DNA of 64,000 bases from Catellatospora citrea (GTDB taxonomy: Bacteria > Actinomycetota > Actinomycetes > Mycobacteriales > Micromonosporaceae): NCBI RefSeq assembly GCF_003610235.1, contig NZ_RAPR01000001.1, forward strand, positions 6,448,001-6,512,000. Direction: 5' to 3'. This document shows positions 15,647 to 24,831 of the stretch, in pieces. The translations under genes and the position numbers were made by a program. The first letter of the stretch is position 1. Each line of letters opens with the position of its first letter. The notes below the pieces were generated by a model. The model was not told where the DNA came from. It saw only the letters and a list, made by a program, of their open reading frames with translations, and made no database searches.

Positions 15647-16837
15647 TCAGAAGTAGTCGTGCAGGGTGGGCGGCGGGCCGGCGGTGGCGGTGCGCAGGAG
15701 TTCGTCGGTGTCGGCGTCGCCGCCGGTCAGGAAGCCGGTCCGGCGCAGCTGCTCCGGGGTGGCCGCGCCCGCGTACCAGGCGGCCAGGCCGCGCGGGGTG
15801 AGCCGGACCGTGCCCGCGCCACCGGGCTCCAGGCGGGCCTCGCCGCCGGACAGCGTGAGCCGCCACCGGCCCTGCTGCCAGGGGCAGACGTCGTCGACCA
15901 GGTCCAGGTCGACCTCCCCGGCCAGGTGCCGCGGCCAGCCGCGGGCCGCGACCGCGCCGGACGCGTCGACGACACGTGCCATCCACGGCTGCGCCGTGGC
16001 GACCTTGGCGTCGGTCCGTACGATCAGCGACCAGGCCGGGTCGGTCGCGCCGAGCCGGAGCACCGTGGTCGGCGCGACACTCGCCCAGCCGCCGATCATC
16101 GCCAGCAGCGTGCGGGTCGCCTCGGGGGTCAGCCCGATCAGGTCGTCGACGGTGAGCTTGCCGCTCGCGTCGTAGCCGGGTCCGCGATCCCAGCTGGCAT
16201 AGCCGACGATCGTGCCCGCGTCGTCCACGGCGACGGTGAAGCCGTGGTAGTCGGCCAGCAGCTGCGCCGGGGTCGCGCCGAAGGCCGGGCCGGACCGCTC
16301 CATCAGGCCGGTGCCCGCGCGGGCCACCTGGCGGTAGATCTCGTACACGGCCGGGATGTCGGCCTCGCTCGCGGGCCGCAGCGTGGTCTTCGGGTCGGCC
16401 CGGACGACGGCGAGCGCGCGGGTCGGCACGGTCCAGTAGGTCAGCGCGCCGACCTCCTCCCAGCCCAGCGCCCGGTACGGCAGCGGGGTGGTGCCGAACA
16501 GGGTGCTGAGCACCGCGCCGCGGTCGCGCGCGCCCTCGAGCAGCCGGGTGAGCACGAGCCGGCCCAGCCCGCGTCCGCGCAGTTCGGGTGCGGTGGCGAC
16601 ACCGGCGACGCCGCACGTGGGCACGACCCGCCCGCCGAACCACTGGCCCTGCTGGCGGTCGACGGCCTTGGCCACCAACCGTCCGGCCGGGTCGAACACC
16701 CCGAGGGTGCGGCGGCCGGACGCGTCCGGGTTCCAGCCGTCGGGCATGGGCTGCTCGTGGTAGCCGAAGGCGAGACTGCCCAGGTCCCACGCCAGTTTCT
16801 GATCTTCCGGCCCGAGCGGCCGCACCTCGTACGTCAC
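15647..16837 (-). CDS. Eis-type GNAT acetyltransferase
   Basis: A 396-residue protein with the three-part layout of the Eis family (two GNAT domains and an SCP-like C-terminal domain), which acetylates amines of aminoglycosides or proteins. The acetyl-CoA loop is GVATAPELRGRGLGRLVL in the first domain. The last residue is Phe in HDYF; in Eis the free C-terminal carboxylate is the catalytic base. The middle has a second, degenerate GNAT fold (LTVDDLIGLTPEATRTLL). The start is GTG 16837: CAGGAT lies six bases upstream on the minus strand, matching a leaderless pattern seen elsewhere here, and no ribosome binding site is present. It is followed on the same strand, upstream, by the N-formylglutamate amidohydrolase gene. 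Confidence 0.85.
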   Translation of the reverse strand: MTYEVRPLGPEDQKLAWDLGSLAFGYHEQPMPDGWNPDASGRRTLGVFDPAGRLVAKAVDRQQGQWFGGRVVPTCGVAGVATAPELRGRGLGRLVLTRLLEGARDRGAVLSTLFGTTPLPYRALGWEEVGALTYWTVPTRALAVVRADPKTTLRPASEADIPAVYEIYRQVARAGTGLMERSGPAFGATPAQLLADYHGFTVAVDDAGTIVGYASWDRGPGYDASGKLTVDDLIGLTPEATRTLLAMIGGWASVAPTTVLRLGATDPAWSLIVRTDAKVATAQPWMARVVDASGAVAARGWPRHLAGEVDLDLVDDVCPWQQGRWRLTLSGGEARLEPGGAGTVRLTPRGLAAWYAGAATPEQLRRTGFLTGGDADTDELLRTATAGPPPTLHDYF

Positions 16838-16886
16838 CGGGCCATCCTGCCAGCCGCCCCGCCGCACGTCCCGCGGTTATCGCCGC

Positions 16887-17681
16887 TCAGGCGGCGTCGA
16901 GGGCGTCGACCAGGGTGGCCAGTGCCGCCGCCAGCCGGTCCAGGCCGGAGTGCGGGTCGCCGCCGGGCTCGGACTGGTACAGGTCGCGGCGGATCTCGAC
17001 CATCAGCGCCGACACACGCTCGTCGGTCCGGTGGTGCTTGAGCGGCACGTAGCAGCCGGCGAACGGGCTGTCGAAGCCGACCTCGTAGCCCGCGAACGCC
17101 TTCGCCGCGGCGTCGCGCAGCCACGGCGGGGTGTGCGTGCCGTCCGTGCCGAGGCAGATCTCCGGCCGGGGGCCGTCGCCGTGCAGTTCGTACGGCAGCG
17201 CGAGCGCGGGGTAGGAGTGCACGTCGACGACGATCGCGCGGCCGGTCGCGGCCAGGCGTTCGTCGACCAGGTCGGTCATGGCCTGGGCGTACGGATGGAA
17301 GTGCGCGTCGAGCAGCCGCTGCGCGAAGGCGGGGTCGTCGGGGCGCAGCCGCTGCCCGTGCGAGGTGCGCGTGTACACCGCGCCCATGCCGACCGCGGCC
17401 ATCTCCTCCTGCTCGTCGGGCAACCGCTCCGGGTCCACGACCAGCCGCGACCACTCGTTGACGAATGTCCAGGGCCGCAGCCGCGCCGCCCCGGCCGCCC
17501 GCGCGGCGATCTGGTCGGTGTGCGCGTCGGTCATGTGGTCCAGCTCGGCGACCAGCCCCGCGTCGTCGAGCGCGATCGAGGCCCGCGCCGGACCGCTGAT
17601 CCGCCGGGACGAGTGCGGCACGTGCAGGACGACCGGCGACGACGTGTCGCCCTGGTCGACACGGAACACCGGAACCGACAT
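16887..17681 (-). CDS. N-formylglutamate amidohydrolase family protein
   Basis: A 264-residue protein of the N-formylglutamate amidohydrolase (HutG-like) family, which hydrolyses N-formylglutamate in histidine breakdown; several members act on other N-acyl amino acids. Family motifs visible are VVLHVPHSSRRI near the start, ELDHMTDAHTD, VNEWSRLVVDPER, VVDVHSYPALALPYE and ALMVEIRRDLY. His and Asp in these segments supply the zinc site. The start ATG 17681 has GCAGGTGGG upstream; an in-frame ATG 27 bases earlier is less likely. No hut genes are adjacent, so the pathway is unproven. The gene is on the same strand as, and just upstream of, the Eis-type gene, with a 49-base gap. Confidence 0.88.
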   Translation of the reverse strand: MSVPVFRVDQGDTSSPVVLHVPHSSRRISGPARASIALDDAGLVAELDHMTDAHTDQIAARAAGAARLRPWTFVNEWSRLVVDPERLPDEQEEMAAVGMGAVYTRTSHGQRLRPDDPAFAQRLLDAHFHPYAQAMTDLVDERLAATGRAIVVDVHSYPALALPYELHGDGPRPEICLGTDGTHTPPWLRDAAAKAFAGYEVGFDSPFAGCYVPLKHHRTDERVSALMVEIRRDLYQSEPGGDPHSGLDRLAAALATLVDALDAA

Positions 17682-17736
17682 GGCACCCACCTGCTCTCTG
17701 AAGATCACCGTGACGGTATCCGGCAGGTGTGACAGG

Positions 17737-18336
17737 TCAGCCCCAGGGCCGCAGTTCGGGGACGGGTGCGCGGCCCAGTGCCCAGGCCATCAGCGCCCGC
17801 TCGTCGGCGCGTTCGGGCAGCGCGCCGAGCAGTGCGGGCAGCCACCGGGCGACCAGGCCGGCGGGCCACTGCTCCCAGCCGTAGCCGAGGCCGAGGTCGA
17901 CGTGGTGCACCTCGACCTCGCGCCACCGGGCGAACAGCAGCTGGGTGGCGGGGATCAGGTCGCCGCCTCCGGCGCGCACCGTGCGCTGCCACATGTCCGG
18001 GGTGGCGCGGGCGAAGGCGGCGTCGACGGCCGCGTCGGCCGCGGTCAGGTCGGCGATGATCTCCGCAGCGGGTCGGCCCTGCCCCGCCTCGATCTCGGCG
18101 GCCCGCCCGGTCGCGCCGCCCGGGTACTGGTCGACGAGTTCGCCCCGGGCGGCGCCGTCGAGCCGCCGCACGACACTGTCGGCGTTGCGGGCGAGGTGGG
18201 TGAGCACGTGTCCGACGGTCCACCCGGGCAACCGGCTCGGCGCGCGTACCGTCTGGTCGTCGATCGTCTGCAGGGTCTGGTGCAACCGGGCATGCGCCTC
18301 GGCACACGCGGCGAGGTCGCCGTCGATATCGGACAT
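17737..18336 (-). CDS. Maleylpyruvate isomerase family, mycothiol-dependent DinB-fold protein
   Basis: A 199-residue protein of the MDMPI_N/DinB_2 type. The metal-binding pattern of this fold is visible: His in GHVLTHLARN and the Glu/His cluster in WREVEVHHVDLGLGYGW. Opening helix and RLPGWTVGH are typical of the actinobacterial family, in which known members use mycothiol as a cofactor, for example in maleylpyruvate isomerisation. The actual substrate is unknown. It lies 55 bases upstream of the N-formylglutamate amidohydrolase start and could share a transcript with it. The divergent Nudix gene starts about 70 bases away. Confidence 0.85.
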   Translation of the reverse strand: MSDIDGDLAACAEAHARLHQTLQTIDDQTVRAPSRLPGWTVGHVLTHLARNADSVVRRLDGAARGELVDQYPGGATGRAAEIEAGQGRPAAEIIADLTAADAAVDAAFARATPDMWQRTVRAGGGDLIPATQLLFARWREVEVHHVDLGLGYGWEQWPAGLVARWLPALLGALPERADERALMAWALGRAPVPELRPWG

Positions 18337-18405
18337 GCCTCTATTCTCGCCTCTGTCGCACCGCGCCCCCAGCCATGATCAACTGGCGGCGTGTTGAATG
18401 GCGGT

Positions 18406-18936
18406 ATGGGTGCGCAGGAGCCGCGGTCGGCGGGGGAGTTGCTGGACATCGTCGACGGGCAGGACCGGGTGGTCGGGCAGGCGACACGAGCCGAGGCGTA
18501 CGCCCGGCGGCTCACCCACCGCTGCGTGTTCGTGCTGGCCCGCACCGGCGACGGCCGGCTGTTCGTGCACCGGCGCACCGCGCAGAAGCTGGTCTTCCCG
18601 TCCCGCTACGACATGTTCGTCGGCGGCGTCGTCGGCGCCGGCGAGACCTACCACGACGCCGCGCTGCGCGAGGCCGAGGAGGAACTCGGCGTGTCCGGGC
18701 TGCCCGCCCCGCAGCCGCTGTTCACCTTCCTGTACGAGACGCCGGAGCACTCCTGGTTCTCGGCCCTGTACGAGGTCCGCTGCGACGGGCCGGTGGACCC
18801 GCAGGTCGAGGAGGTCGCCTGGCACGCCTTCCTCACCGAGGACGAGATCGCCGCGCGGCTCGGCGAGTGGGACTGGGTGCCCGACGGCCTGCAGGCCTGG
18901 CACCGCTACCAGGCCTGGCGCTCGCAGCACGGCTGA
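18406..18936 (+). CDS. Nudix hydrolase (YfcD/Idi-like)
   Basis: A protein of about 176 residues with an intact Nudix box, GGVVGAGETYHDAALREAEEELG, fitting GX5EX7REUXEEXGU. LLDIVDGQDRVVGQATR at the start and RTAQKLVFPSRYDMFVGG before the box are typical of the Idi/YfcD group, which hydrolyses nucleoside diphosphate-like compounds or relates to isopentenyl diphosphate isomerase. The Cys expected for Idi is absent (THRCVFVL has a Cys earlier), so an isomerase role is not claimed. The start is ATG 18406 or GTG 18391; neither has a clear ribosome binding site. Its stop codon is four bases from the stop of the convergent sulfatase gene. Confidence 0.87.
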   Translation: MGAQEPRSAGELLDIVDGQDRVVGQATRAEAYARRLTHRCVFVLARTGDGRLFVHRRTAQKLVFPSRYDMFVGGVVGAGETYHDAALREAEEELGVSGLPAPQPLFTFLYETPEHSWFSALYEVRCDGPVDPQVEEVAWHAFLTEDEIAARLGEWDWVPDGLQAWHRYQAWRSQHG

Positions 18937-18940
18937 TCGC

Positions 18941-20383
18941 TCACGGGCAGGTCGCGCCGGCGCACTGCTGCCAGTCCGTCAGACTCGCGGCGTCGGCGGT
19001 GACGTCGGGGTCGTTGCCCCGGTCGGCGTCGCCGAGCAGGTTGACCAGCTCCCAGGGGTCGGCCTCGAGGTCGTAGTACTCCTGTGAGATCGGCTTGCCG
19101 GCGAGGTCGACGTACCGGGTGAACTGGCGCTCGCCGGGCGCGACGCGGGAGGCCCAGGTGGGGAAGCCGCCGTTGTGCGAGTCCTGCCAGTACTCCAGCA
19201 GCGTCGCGGTACGGCGCACGTCGCCGCGCAGGTCGTGGCCGTCGAGCGGGTAGTCCGCGGTCAGCCCGGCCGCGGCCAGCACAGTGGGGGTGACATCCAC
19301 GGTCGACGCCAGCCGCTCGTCGGAGCCCGGCGGGATGCGCCCCGGCCAGGACAGGAACAGCGGCACCCGGTACGCGGCGGCGTACGGCATGAACTTCTCG
19401 TCGAGGCCGTGCTCGCCCCAGAACTTGGCGTTGTCGGACACCAGCACGACGAGCGTGTCCTGCCCCTCGCCGAGGCGGTCCAGGTGCTCGCGGACGCGGG
19501 TCAGCGCGTCGTCGACCGAGAGCAGCGTGCGCAGCTGGCCGAGGCGGATCGCGTCGCCCGCGGCCCGGCCCGCGCGGTGCTTGCGCACGTAAGCGGGCTT
19601 GTCGGAGCGGTCGGCCTCGCCGACGGCGGGGCTGGGATCCCACGCGAAGGCGCGGTCCGCGTACCGCGGCTCGGGGGTCCACGGGGCGTGCGGGGCGGTG
19701 AAGCCCGTGTACACGAACCACGGCCGGGCGTCGTCGGCCTCGAACCCGTCGAGGTACCTGTTCACCTGGTCGCCGATGAACGTCGTCGCGTACGGCACGC
19801 GCCGCTGCCTGCCGTCGACCACGAACCGGGCGTCGGTGTACCCGCCGCCGACCAGGGCGGAGTGGTCGAAGCCGGGCGGGGTCCGCTCCAGCGCCCAGTT
19901 GTTGGTGAACTTGCCGACGGCGGCGGTGGCGTACCCGGCGGCGTGCAGCGTGTGCTCGAGCGTGCGCGTGTGGTCGAGGTTGCCGACGTCGGCCTGGTGG
20001 AGCACGCCGTGGTTGTGGGCGTACCGGCCGGACAGCAGGGTGGCCCGGCTCGGTCCGCAGCTCGGCGTGGCGGCCACGGTGTTCGGGTAGGCGGTGCCGT
20101 CGCCCAGCCACGCCATGGTCTGCGGCAGCGCGGCCATGGCCTCGGGACGGGCGTCGTCGAGCACCACCATCAGCACGTTGGGTCGCGTCTGCCGCGGCGT
20201 CGCGCTGTGCGCCTTCCCGCGGCCAGCGTCCGCGGCCGGGTCGGCGGCGTTCGCCTCCGGGCCGGTCGGGCGATCCCGGTCGCCGTGGGCGTGGACCGGG
20301 CCGGTGACCGGCAGCACGGCCGCGGCGAGGGCCGCCGCCAGGACCGCGGCCAACCGCCGACCACGACGCATCAGGTATCGCAT
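18941..20383 (-). CDS. Secreted type I sulfatase
   Basis: A 480-residue exported sulfatase. Residues 1-32 are a basic, Ala-rich signal peptide. The sulfatase signature is C109-G-P-S-R in ATPSCGPSRATLLSGRY: Cys109 should be converted to formylglycine, so the organism needs a formylglycine-generating enzyme, which is not in the window. Metal ligands fit Asp76-Asp77 in LDDARP and the Asp-Asn of SDNAKFWGEH. The length and GKFTNNW segment are like arylsulfatase or N-acetylglucosamine-6-sulfatase subgroups. The substrate is probably a sulfated glycan or aryl ester outside the cell. The ATG at 20383 or 20371 is possible; no strong ribosome binding site is visible. The promoter lies in the 107 bases up to the clpX-like gene end. 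Confidence 0.88.
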   Translation of the reverse strand: MRYLMRRGRRLAAVLAAALAAAVLPVTGPVHAHGDRDRPTGPEANAADPAADAGRGKAHSATPRQTRPNVLMVVLDDARPEAMAALPQTMAWLGDGTAYPNTVAATPSCGPSRATLLSGRYAHNHGVLHQADVGNLDHTRTLEHTLHAAGYATAAVGKFTNNWALERTPPGFDHSALVGGGYTDARFVVDGRQRRVPYATTFIGDQVNRYLDGFEADDARPWFVYTGFTAPHAPWTPEPRYADRAFAWDPSPAVGEADRSDKPAYVRKHRAGRAAGDAIRLGQLRTLLSVDDALTRVREHLDRLGEGQDTLVVLVSDNAKFWGEHGLDEKFMPYAAAYRVPLFLSWPGRIPPGSDERLASTVDVTPTVLAAAGLTADYPLDGHDLRGDVRRTATLLEYWQDSHNGGFPTWASRVAPGERQFTRYVDLAGKPISQEYYDLEADPWELVNLLGDADRGNDPDVTADAASLTDWQQCAGATCP

Positions 20384-20490
20384 CAGGACAACCTGTCACC
20401 AAGGTCATCCGATGACCGGCTGAAACGCCCGTTCACAACGTGATCAGTTTGTTAACGGCCTCGGCCCGGACCACCGGCCGGCGACGGCTG

Positions 20491-21750
20491 TCAGGCCGTG
20501 TCGGCGCGGTGGGCGCGGCGGCGGGCGGGGTGGTCGCGGGGGATCAGCGTCGGGTTGACGTTGTCCAGCACCGTCGCCCGGTCGATCACGACGCGGGCCA
20601 CGTCGTCGCGGCTGGGCACCTCGTACATGACGTTGAGCAGGATCTCCTCGAGGATGGCCCGGGTCGCGCGGGCGCCCGTGCGGCGCAGCAGGGCCTGCTC
20701 GGCGATCGCTCCGACCGCGTCGGGGGTCACCTCCAGCTCCACCCCGTCGAGCTCGAACAGCAGCTGGTACTGCTTGATCAAAGCGTTGCGCGGCTCGGTG
20801 AGGATGCGCATCAGGGTGGCCCGGTCGAACGGGCGCACCGTGGTGACGATCGGCAGCCGCCCGACGAACTCCGGGATCATCCCGAACGTCACCAGGTCGG
20901 CGGGCATGACCTCGTCGAGCGAGGGCTCGGCGGCGCGGATGTTGGCCCCGAAGCCGATGCCGCGGCGTCGCGAGCGCGTCTCGATGATCTCCTCCAGGCC
21001 GGCGAACGCCCCGCCGAGGATGAACAGCACGTCGGTGGTGTCGATCTGCAGGAACTCCTCGGCGGGCTGCTTGCGCGAGTTCGGCTGCGGCACGCGTACC
21101 GTGCTGCCTTCGAGGATCTTGAGCAGGGCCTGCTGGACGCCCTCGCCGGAGACGTCGCGCACGGCGGTGCGGTCGGCCGTGCCCCGGGCGATCTTGTCGA
21201 TCTCGTCGATGTAGACGATGCCGGTCTCGGCCCGCCGGACGTCGCCGTCGGCGGCCTGGATCAGCTTGAGCAGAATGCTGTCGACGTCCTCGCCGACGTA
21301 TCCGGCCTGGGTGAGCGCGGTGGCGTCGGCGATCGCGAACGGCACGCCCAGGGTGCGCGCCAGCGTCTGGGCCAGGTAGGTCTTGCCGCAGCCGGTGGGG
21401 CCGATCAGCAGGATGTTGGACTTGCCCAGCTCGACCTGCGGCTCCCCGGTCGGGGTCGCGCTGCGGGCGGCGACCCGCTTGTAGTGGTTGTAGACCGCCA
21501 CCGACAGCGAGGTCTTGGCGGCCTCCTGGCCGACGACGTACTGCTCCAGGGCCGCGTGGATGTCGCGCGGGGTCGGCGGGTGCAGCAGGGCGGCGGCCGC
21601 CTGCTCGGTGGCCTCTTCCTCGATCAACTCGTTGCACAGACCGACGCACTCGTCGCAGATGCAGACCTGCCCGGGGCCGGAGATGAGCTTGCGCACCTGG
21701 CGCTGCGTCTTGGCGCAGAAGGAGCAGGCCAGCACGTCGCTGCGGGTCAC
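20491..21750 (-). CDS. clpX: ClpX-type AAA+ unfoldase, probable paralogue
   Basis: A 419-residue protein with all main ClpX parts. The zinc-binding domain has Cys9, Cys12, Cys32 and Cys35. Walker A GPTGCGKT is at 117-124, the GYVG pore loop at 150-153, Walker B at 178-184 and the ClpP-contacting IGFG loop at 265-268. Sensor 2 GARATRA is present. It should unfold substrates for ClpP. One oddity is RKQ at 226-228 where ClpX normally has the RKH substrate-recognition loop. No clpP or trigger factor gene is adjacent, unlike the standard clpP1P2-clpX locus, so this may be an extra copy. The start is GTG 21750 with GAGGAG upstream. It is divergent from a long TetR gene across 103 bases. Confidence 0.88.
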   Translation of the reverse strand: MTRSDVLACSFCAKTQRQVRKLISGPGQVCICDECVGLCNELIEEEATEQAAAALLHPPTPRDIHAALEQYVVGQEAAKTSLSVAVYNHYKRVAARSATPTGEPQVELGKSNILLIGPTGCGKTYLAQTLARTLGVPFAIADATALTQAGYVGEDVDSILLKLIQAADGDVRRAETGIVYIDEIDKIARGTADRTAVRDVSGEGVQQALLKILEGSTVRVPQPNSRKQPAEEFLQIDTTDVLFILGGAFAGLEEIIETRSRRRGIGFGANIRAAEPSLDEVMPADLVTFGMIPEFVGRLPIVTTVRPFDRATLMRILTEPRNALIKQYQLLFELDGVELEVTPDAVGAIAEQALLRRTGARATRAILEEILLNVMYEVPSRDDVARVVIDRATVLDNVNPTLIPRDHPARRRAHRADTA

Positions 21751-21853
21751 GGGCGCTCCTCGGGGGTCGACGACCTTCAGATGATACCGGCAGATGATGA
21801 CAACATCCGAGTGCCGCGTTATCTTGCTTACCGGACGGACACGGGGAGCAGGG

Positions 21854-22972
21854 ATGAGCCGCCTCACCAGGGCCCAGGCCCAGCAGCGCAACCGCGCCGG
21901 CGTGCTGTCGGCGGCCCGCGCCGAGTTCGCCGCACGCGGCTACCGCGAGACCACCGTCGACGGCATCGCCGGGCGCGCCGGGCTGACCCGCGGCGCGGTC
22001 TACTCCAACTTCCCCGGCAAGCGGGCCCTCTACTTCGCGGTGCTGGCCGACGACGCCGAGCGTCCCGCCGGCCCGCCGCCGCCCGCACCGGGCCGCACGC
22101 AGCGGGAGGCGCTGGGGGCATACGCCCGGGCGACCCTGACCCGGCTGCCGGTGACGACCCGCCTGCCCGACGCGGCACCGCCCGCCCTGGACCTGGTGCC
22201 CGACGTGCTCGACGACGACCGGGTCCGGCGACCCTTCGCCCAGCTGCTCAAACTGCAGGCGATCCTGCTCGGGCTGGCCCTGGAGGGGCTCCGTCCCGCC
22301 CCCGGCACGCCGCAGCCGGGCGGGCGGCGGGTGCGGGTCGCCGAGGCCGCATTGACCACACTGCAGGGCGCGAGCGTGCTCGCGCAGACCTCGCCGGGCT
22401 TCGTCGAGCCGTTCCACATCGTCGCCACCTGCGAGCACCTGGGCGGGCTCGACCTGAGCGACAGCTGGCAGCCGGTGTACGCCGCGCACGTCCCGCCCCC
22501 GCGCCCCACGGACGAGCCCTGGACGCCGGCCGCCTCCGCGGACGAGACCGCCACCCGCCCGGACGCGGTCCACGGCGAGCTGGTCGACCTCGCCGCCGAC
22601 GGCGTGGTGGCCGTGCTCGGCCTGCACCGGCTGGCCGCGGTCGAGGAGGCGGTGCGCGCCGCGCCGCCCGGCGCGCAGGTCACCGCGGTGCTGGTCAGCG
22701 GCACGCCCGGCGAGCTGATGCCGCTGGCCCGGCTGATGCTCGCCGAGTTCCGCCGCGGCCTGACCGCGGCGTTCCCGCGCCCGGCCTGGCCGCGCCTGCG
22801 CATCGTGTACGACGAGAGCGGCGAGCTGGCCGCGGCGGCCGGTGTGGACGCCGTCAGCGACGCCACCGAGGCCGCGGTCCGGGTCGTGTCCGGACGGATC
22901 GTCGCCCGCGCCGAGGGCTACGGCGCCTGCCTGGCCGCCGCCGGCGCGTCCGCCGCCGCGACCCGGCGCTGA
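21854..22972 (+). CDS. TetR family regulator with unusually long C-terminal domain
   Basis: A 372-residue protein, far longer than the usual 190-230. The TetR helix-turn-helix is at about 10-60 ([20 protein letters not shown], then [19 protein letters not shown]). A normal ligand domain extends to about 215. The extra 150 residues include [31 protein letters not shown] and [17 protein letters not shown], a beta-alpha pattern that may be a thioredoxin-like or other small alpha/beta fold; this is a guess. The start ATG 21854 has GGGAGCAGGG just before it. The direct repeat AGATGAT occurs twice in the short divergent region shared with the ClpX-like gene, which this protein may regulate. Confidence 0.82.
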   Translation: MSRLTRAQAQQRNRAGVLSAARAEFAARGYRETTVDGIAGRAGLTRGAVYSNFPGKRALYFAVLADDAERPAGPPPPAPGRTQREALGAYARATLTRLPVTTRLPDAAPPALDLVPDVLDDDRVRRPFAQLLKLQAILLGLALEGLRPAPGTPQPGGRRVRVAEAALTTLQGASVLAQTSPGFVEPFHIVATCEHLGGLDLSDSWQPVYAAHVPPPRPTDEPWTPAASADETATRPDAVHGELVDLAADGVVAVLGLHRLAAVEEAVRAAPPGAQVTAVLVSGTPGELMPLARLMLAEFRRGLTAAFPRPAWPRLRIVYDESGELAAAAGVDAVSDATEAAVRVVSGRIVARAEGYGACLAAAGASAAATRR

Positions 22973-22980
22973 AACGGCCG

Positions 22981-23062
22981 CCGGGTGCCGGGGCCGTCGA
23001 CAGGCACGGATCTTGGCAGCGACCGCGACCAGTCGTCCGATGATCGTGTTTCCGGCACCCGG
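22981..23062. repeat. Inverted repeat in the intergenic region before the GTPase pair
   Basis: CCGGGTGCCGG (22981-22991) and CCGGCACCCGG (23052-23062) are exact inverted copies separated by 60 bases. The left arm is nine bases after the TetR stop codon. It may be the terminator or part of the leader of the GTPase operon. The spacing is long for a terminator. Confidence 0.4.
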
Positions 23063-23097
23063 ACGCCGCGGCGCATAGTTTCCGCCATGCTGGATAT

Positions 23098-24831
23098 GTG
23101 GTGACCATGACGGACGCGGGGCTGGGCGGGGCACTGGCACGGCTGCGCGACGCGCTCACCGCCGTGCGCTACCCGCTGACCCTGCCGGGCGCGGCGGCCG
23201 CCACCAGCCTGGCCAAGGCCACCGCCGGGCAGCTCGACGACTACCTCATCCCGCGACTGGCGCGGCTGGACGCGCCGCTGCTGGCCGTCGCCGGCGGGTC
23301 CACGGGGGCGGGTAAGTCCACACTGGTCAACAGCATCGTGCGGGCCCCGGTCAGCGTCGCGGGCGCACGCCGGCCCACCACCCGCGCGCCGGTGCTGGTC
23401 TGCCACCCGTCCGACGCCGCCTGGTTCAGCGAGGCCAACCTGCTGCCGCGGCTGGGCCGCACCGGCACCGCCGGCGGTGACGGCATCGGCCTGCTGGTCA
23501 TGCCGGTCGCGGTGCTCAGCCCCGGCGTGGCGCTGCTCGACTCGCCCGACATCGACTCCGTCGAGGAGGACAACCGGGCGCTGGCCGAGCAGCTGCTGGC
23601 CGCCGCGGACCTGTGGCTGTTCGTCACCACCGCGGTCCGCTACGCCGACGCCGTGCCCTGGGAGCTGCTGCACGCCGCCCGCGACCGGGGCACCGCCGTG
23701 TCGATCATCCTGAACCGGGTGCCGCCCGGCGCCGACGCCGAGGTGACCCCGCACCTGACCGAGATGCTGGCCGAGCACGGGCTCGGCGGGGTGCCCATGT
23801 TCGTCATCGACGAGCAGCGCCTCGACCAGCACGGGCTGCTGTCCGAACAGGCCGTCGCGCCGCTGCGCGAGTGGCTGGACGAACTCGCCCGCTCCGCCGC
23901 GGCCCGCGCGGCCGTGGTGCGCCAGACCGTCGACGGGGCCGTCGCCGCGCTGTCGCCCGCCACCGCCCGGCTCGCCGCCGAGGCCGACGCCCAGACCGAA
24001 GCCGCCAAGGCCCTCGGCGCGTCCGTCGACAGCGCCTACCGCGAGGCCACCACCGCCGTCGACCAGGGCATCCGCGACGGGACGATGTTCCGCGGCGAGG
24101 TGCTCGCCCGCTGGCAGGAGCTCGTCGGCACCGGCGAGTTCATGCGCAGCCTGCAGGCCAAGGTCGGCCGGTGGCGGGACCAGCTGGTCAGCGCGGTCAC
24201 CGGCCGCCCCCGCCCCGCCGACCAGCTCATCACCGCGATCGAGTCGCAGCTGGTCGTGTTCGTGCACGGCGCGGCCGCCGACGCCGCCGAGCACGCGGCC
24301 GCCGCCTGGCGCGCCCACCCCGCGGGCGGTGAGCTGCTGGCCGCCCACCCGGGCCTGGCCCGGGTCGGTCCCGACATCGACGCCCGCGCCGACCGGGTGG
24401 TCCGCGACTGGCAGCGCGGCGTGCTCGACCTGGTCCGCGACGAGTCCGGCGGCAAGCTGTTCGCGGCGAAGTTCAGCGCGTACGCCGTCAACGCGCTCGG
24501 GCTGTGCCTGATGATCCTGGTCTTCGCGGCCACGGCGTTCATCCCGACCGGCGCGGAGATCGCCGTCGGGGCGGGCGCCACCGTCGCCGCGCAGAAGGTG
24601 CTCGAAGCCATCTTCGGCGACGACGCCGTGCGCCGCCTGGCCGAACGGGCCCGGCAGGACTTCCTGACCAAGGTGGACGGTCTGCTCCAGCAGGAGGCGG
24701 CCCGCTTCCACGCCGTGCTCGACGGCACGGGGGTGTCCGCACAGGACGGCGAGCGCCTGCGTGCCGCCGCGGCGGCCGTCGACGCCGCCCGCCGCGCCGA
24801 CCCGATCTCCCGCGACGGGGCGGCCGGGTGA
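23098..24831 (+). CDS. Dynamin-like membrane GTPase, first of a coupled pair
   Basis: A 577-residue GTPase. The P-loop GGSTGAGKST is at 66-75, the switch segments ARRPTTRAPVLVCH and LLDSPDIDSVEEDN (G2 and G3-like) follow, and SIILNRVPP is the G4-like element with NRVP in place of NKxD. After the GTPase domain come 250 residues of Ala-rich helices and, at about 465-525, a hydrophobic hairpin (LGLCLMILVFAATAFIPTG) that can insert in the membrane. This is the plan of bacterial dynamin-like proteins and of YfjP-like GTPases. In Streptomyces a similar side-by-side pair, DynA and DynB, acts in sporulation septation; the equivalence is inferred. The start may be GTG 23098 or ATG 23107. Its stop overlaps the next start. 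Confidence 0.75.
   Translation: MVTMTDAGLGGALARLRDALTAVRYPLTLPGAAAATSLAKATAGQLDDYLIPRLARLDAPLLAVAGGSTGAGKSTLVNSIVRAPVSVAGARRPTTRAPVLVCHPSDAAWFSEANLLPRLGRTGTAGGDGIGLLVMPVAVLSPGVALLDSPDIDSVEEDNRALAEQLLAAADLWLFVTTAVRYADAVPWELLHAARDRGTAVSIILNRVPPGADAEVTPHLTEMLAEHGLGGVPMFVIDEQRLDQHGLLSEQAVAPLREWLDELARSAAARAAVVRQTVDGAVAALSPATARLAAEADAQTEAAKALGASVDSAYREATTAVDQGIRDGTMFRGEVLARWQELVGTGEFMRSLQAKVGRWRDQLVSAVTGRPRPADQLITAIESQLVVFVHGAAADAAEHAAAAWRAHPAGGELLAAHPGLARVGPDIDARADRVVRDWQRGVLDLVRDESGGKLFAAKFSAYAVNALGLCLMILVFAATAFIPTGAEIAVGAGATVAAQKVLEAIFGDDAVRRLAERARQDFLTKVDGLLQQEAARFHAVLDGTGVSAQDGERLRAAAAAVDAARRADPISRDGAAG

Noticed and set aside
20384..20490. Pho-box-like GTTAAC/GTTCAC sequences before the sulfatase gene
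   Set aside because: The repeats do not have the regular 11-base spacing expected for PhoP sites.
20444..23140. Minus-strand frame of about 900 codons across the ClpX-like and TetR genes
   Set aside because: It covers two divergent genes with strong motifs in other frames and has no recognisable features of its own.
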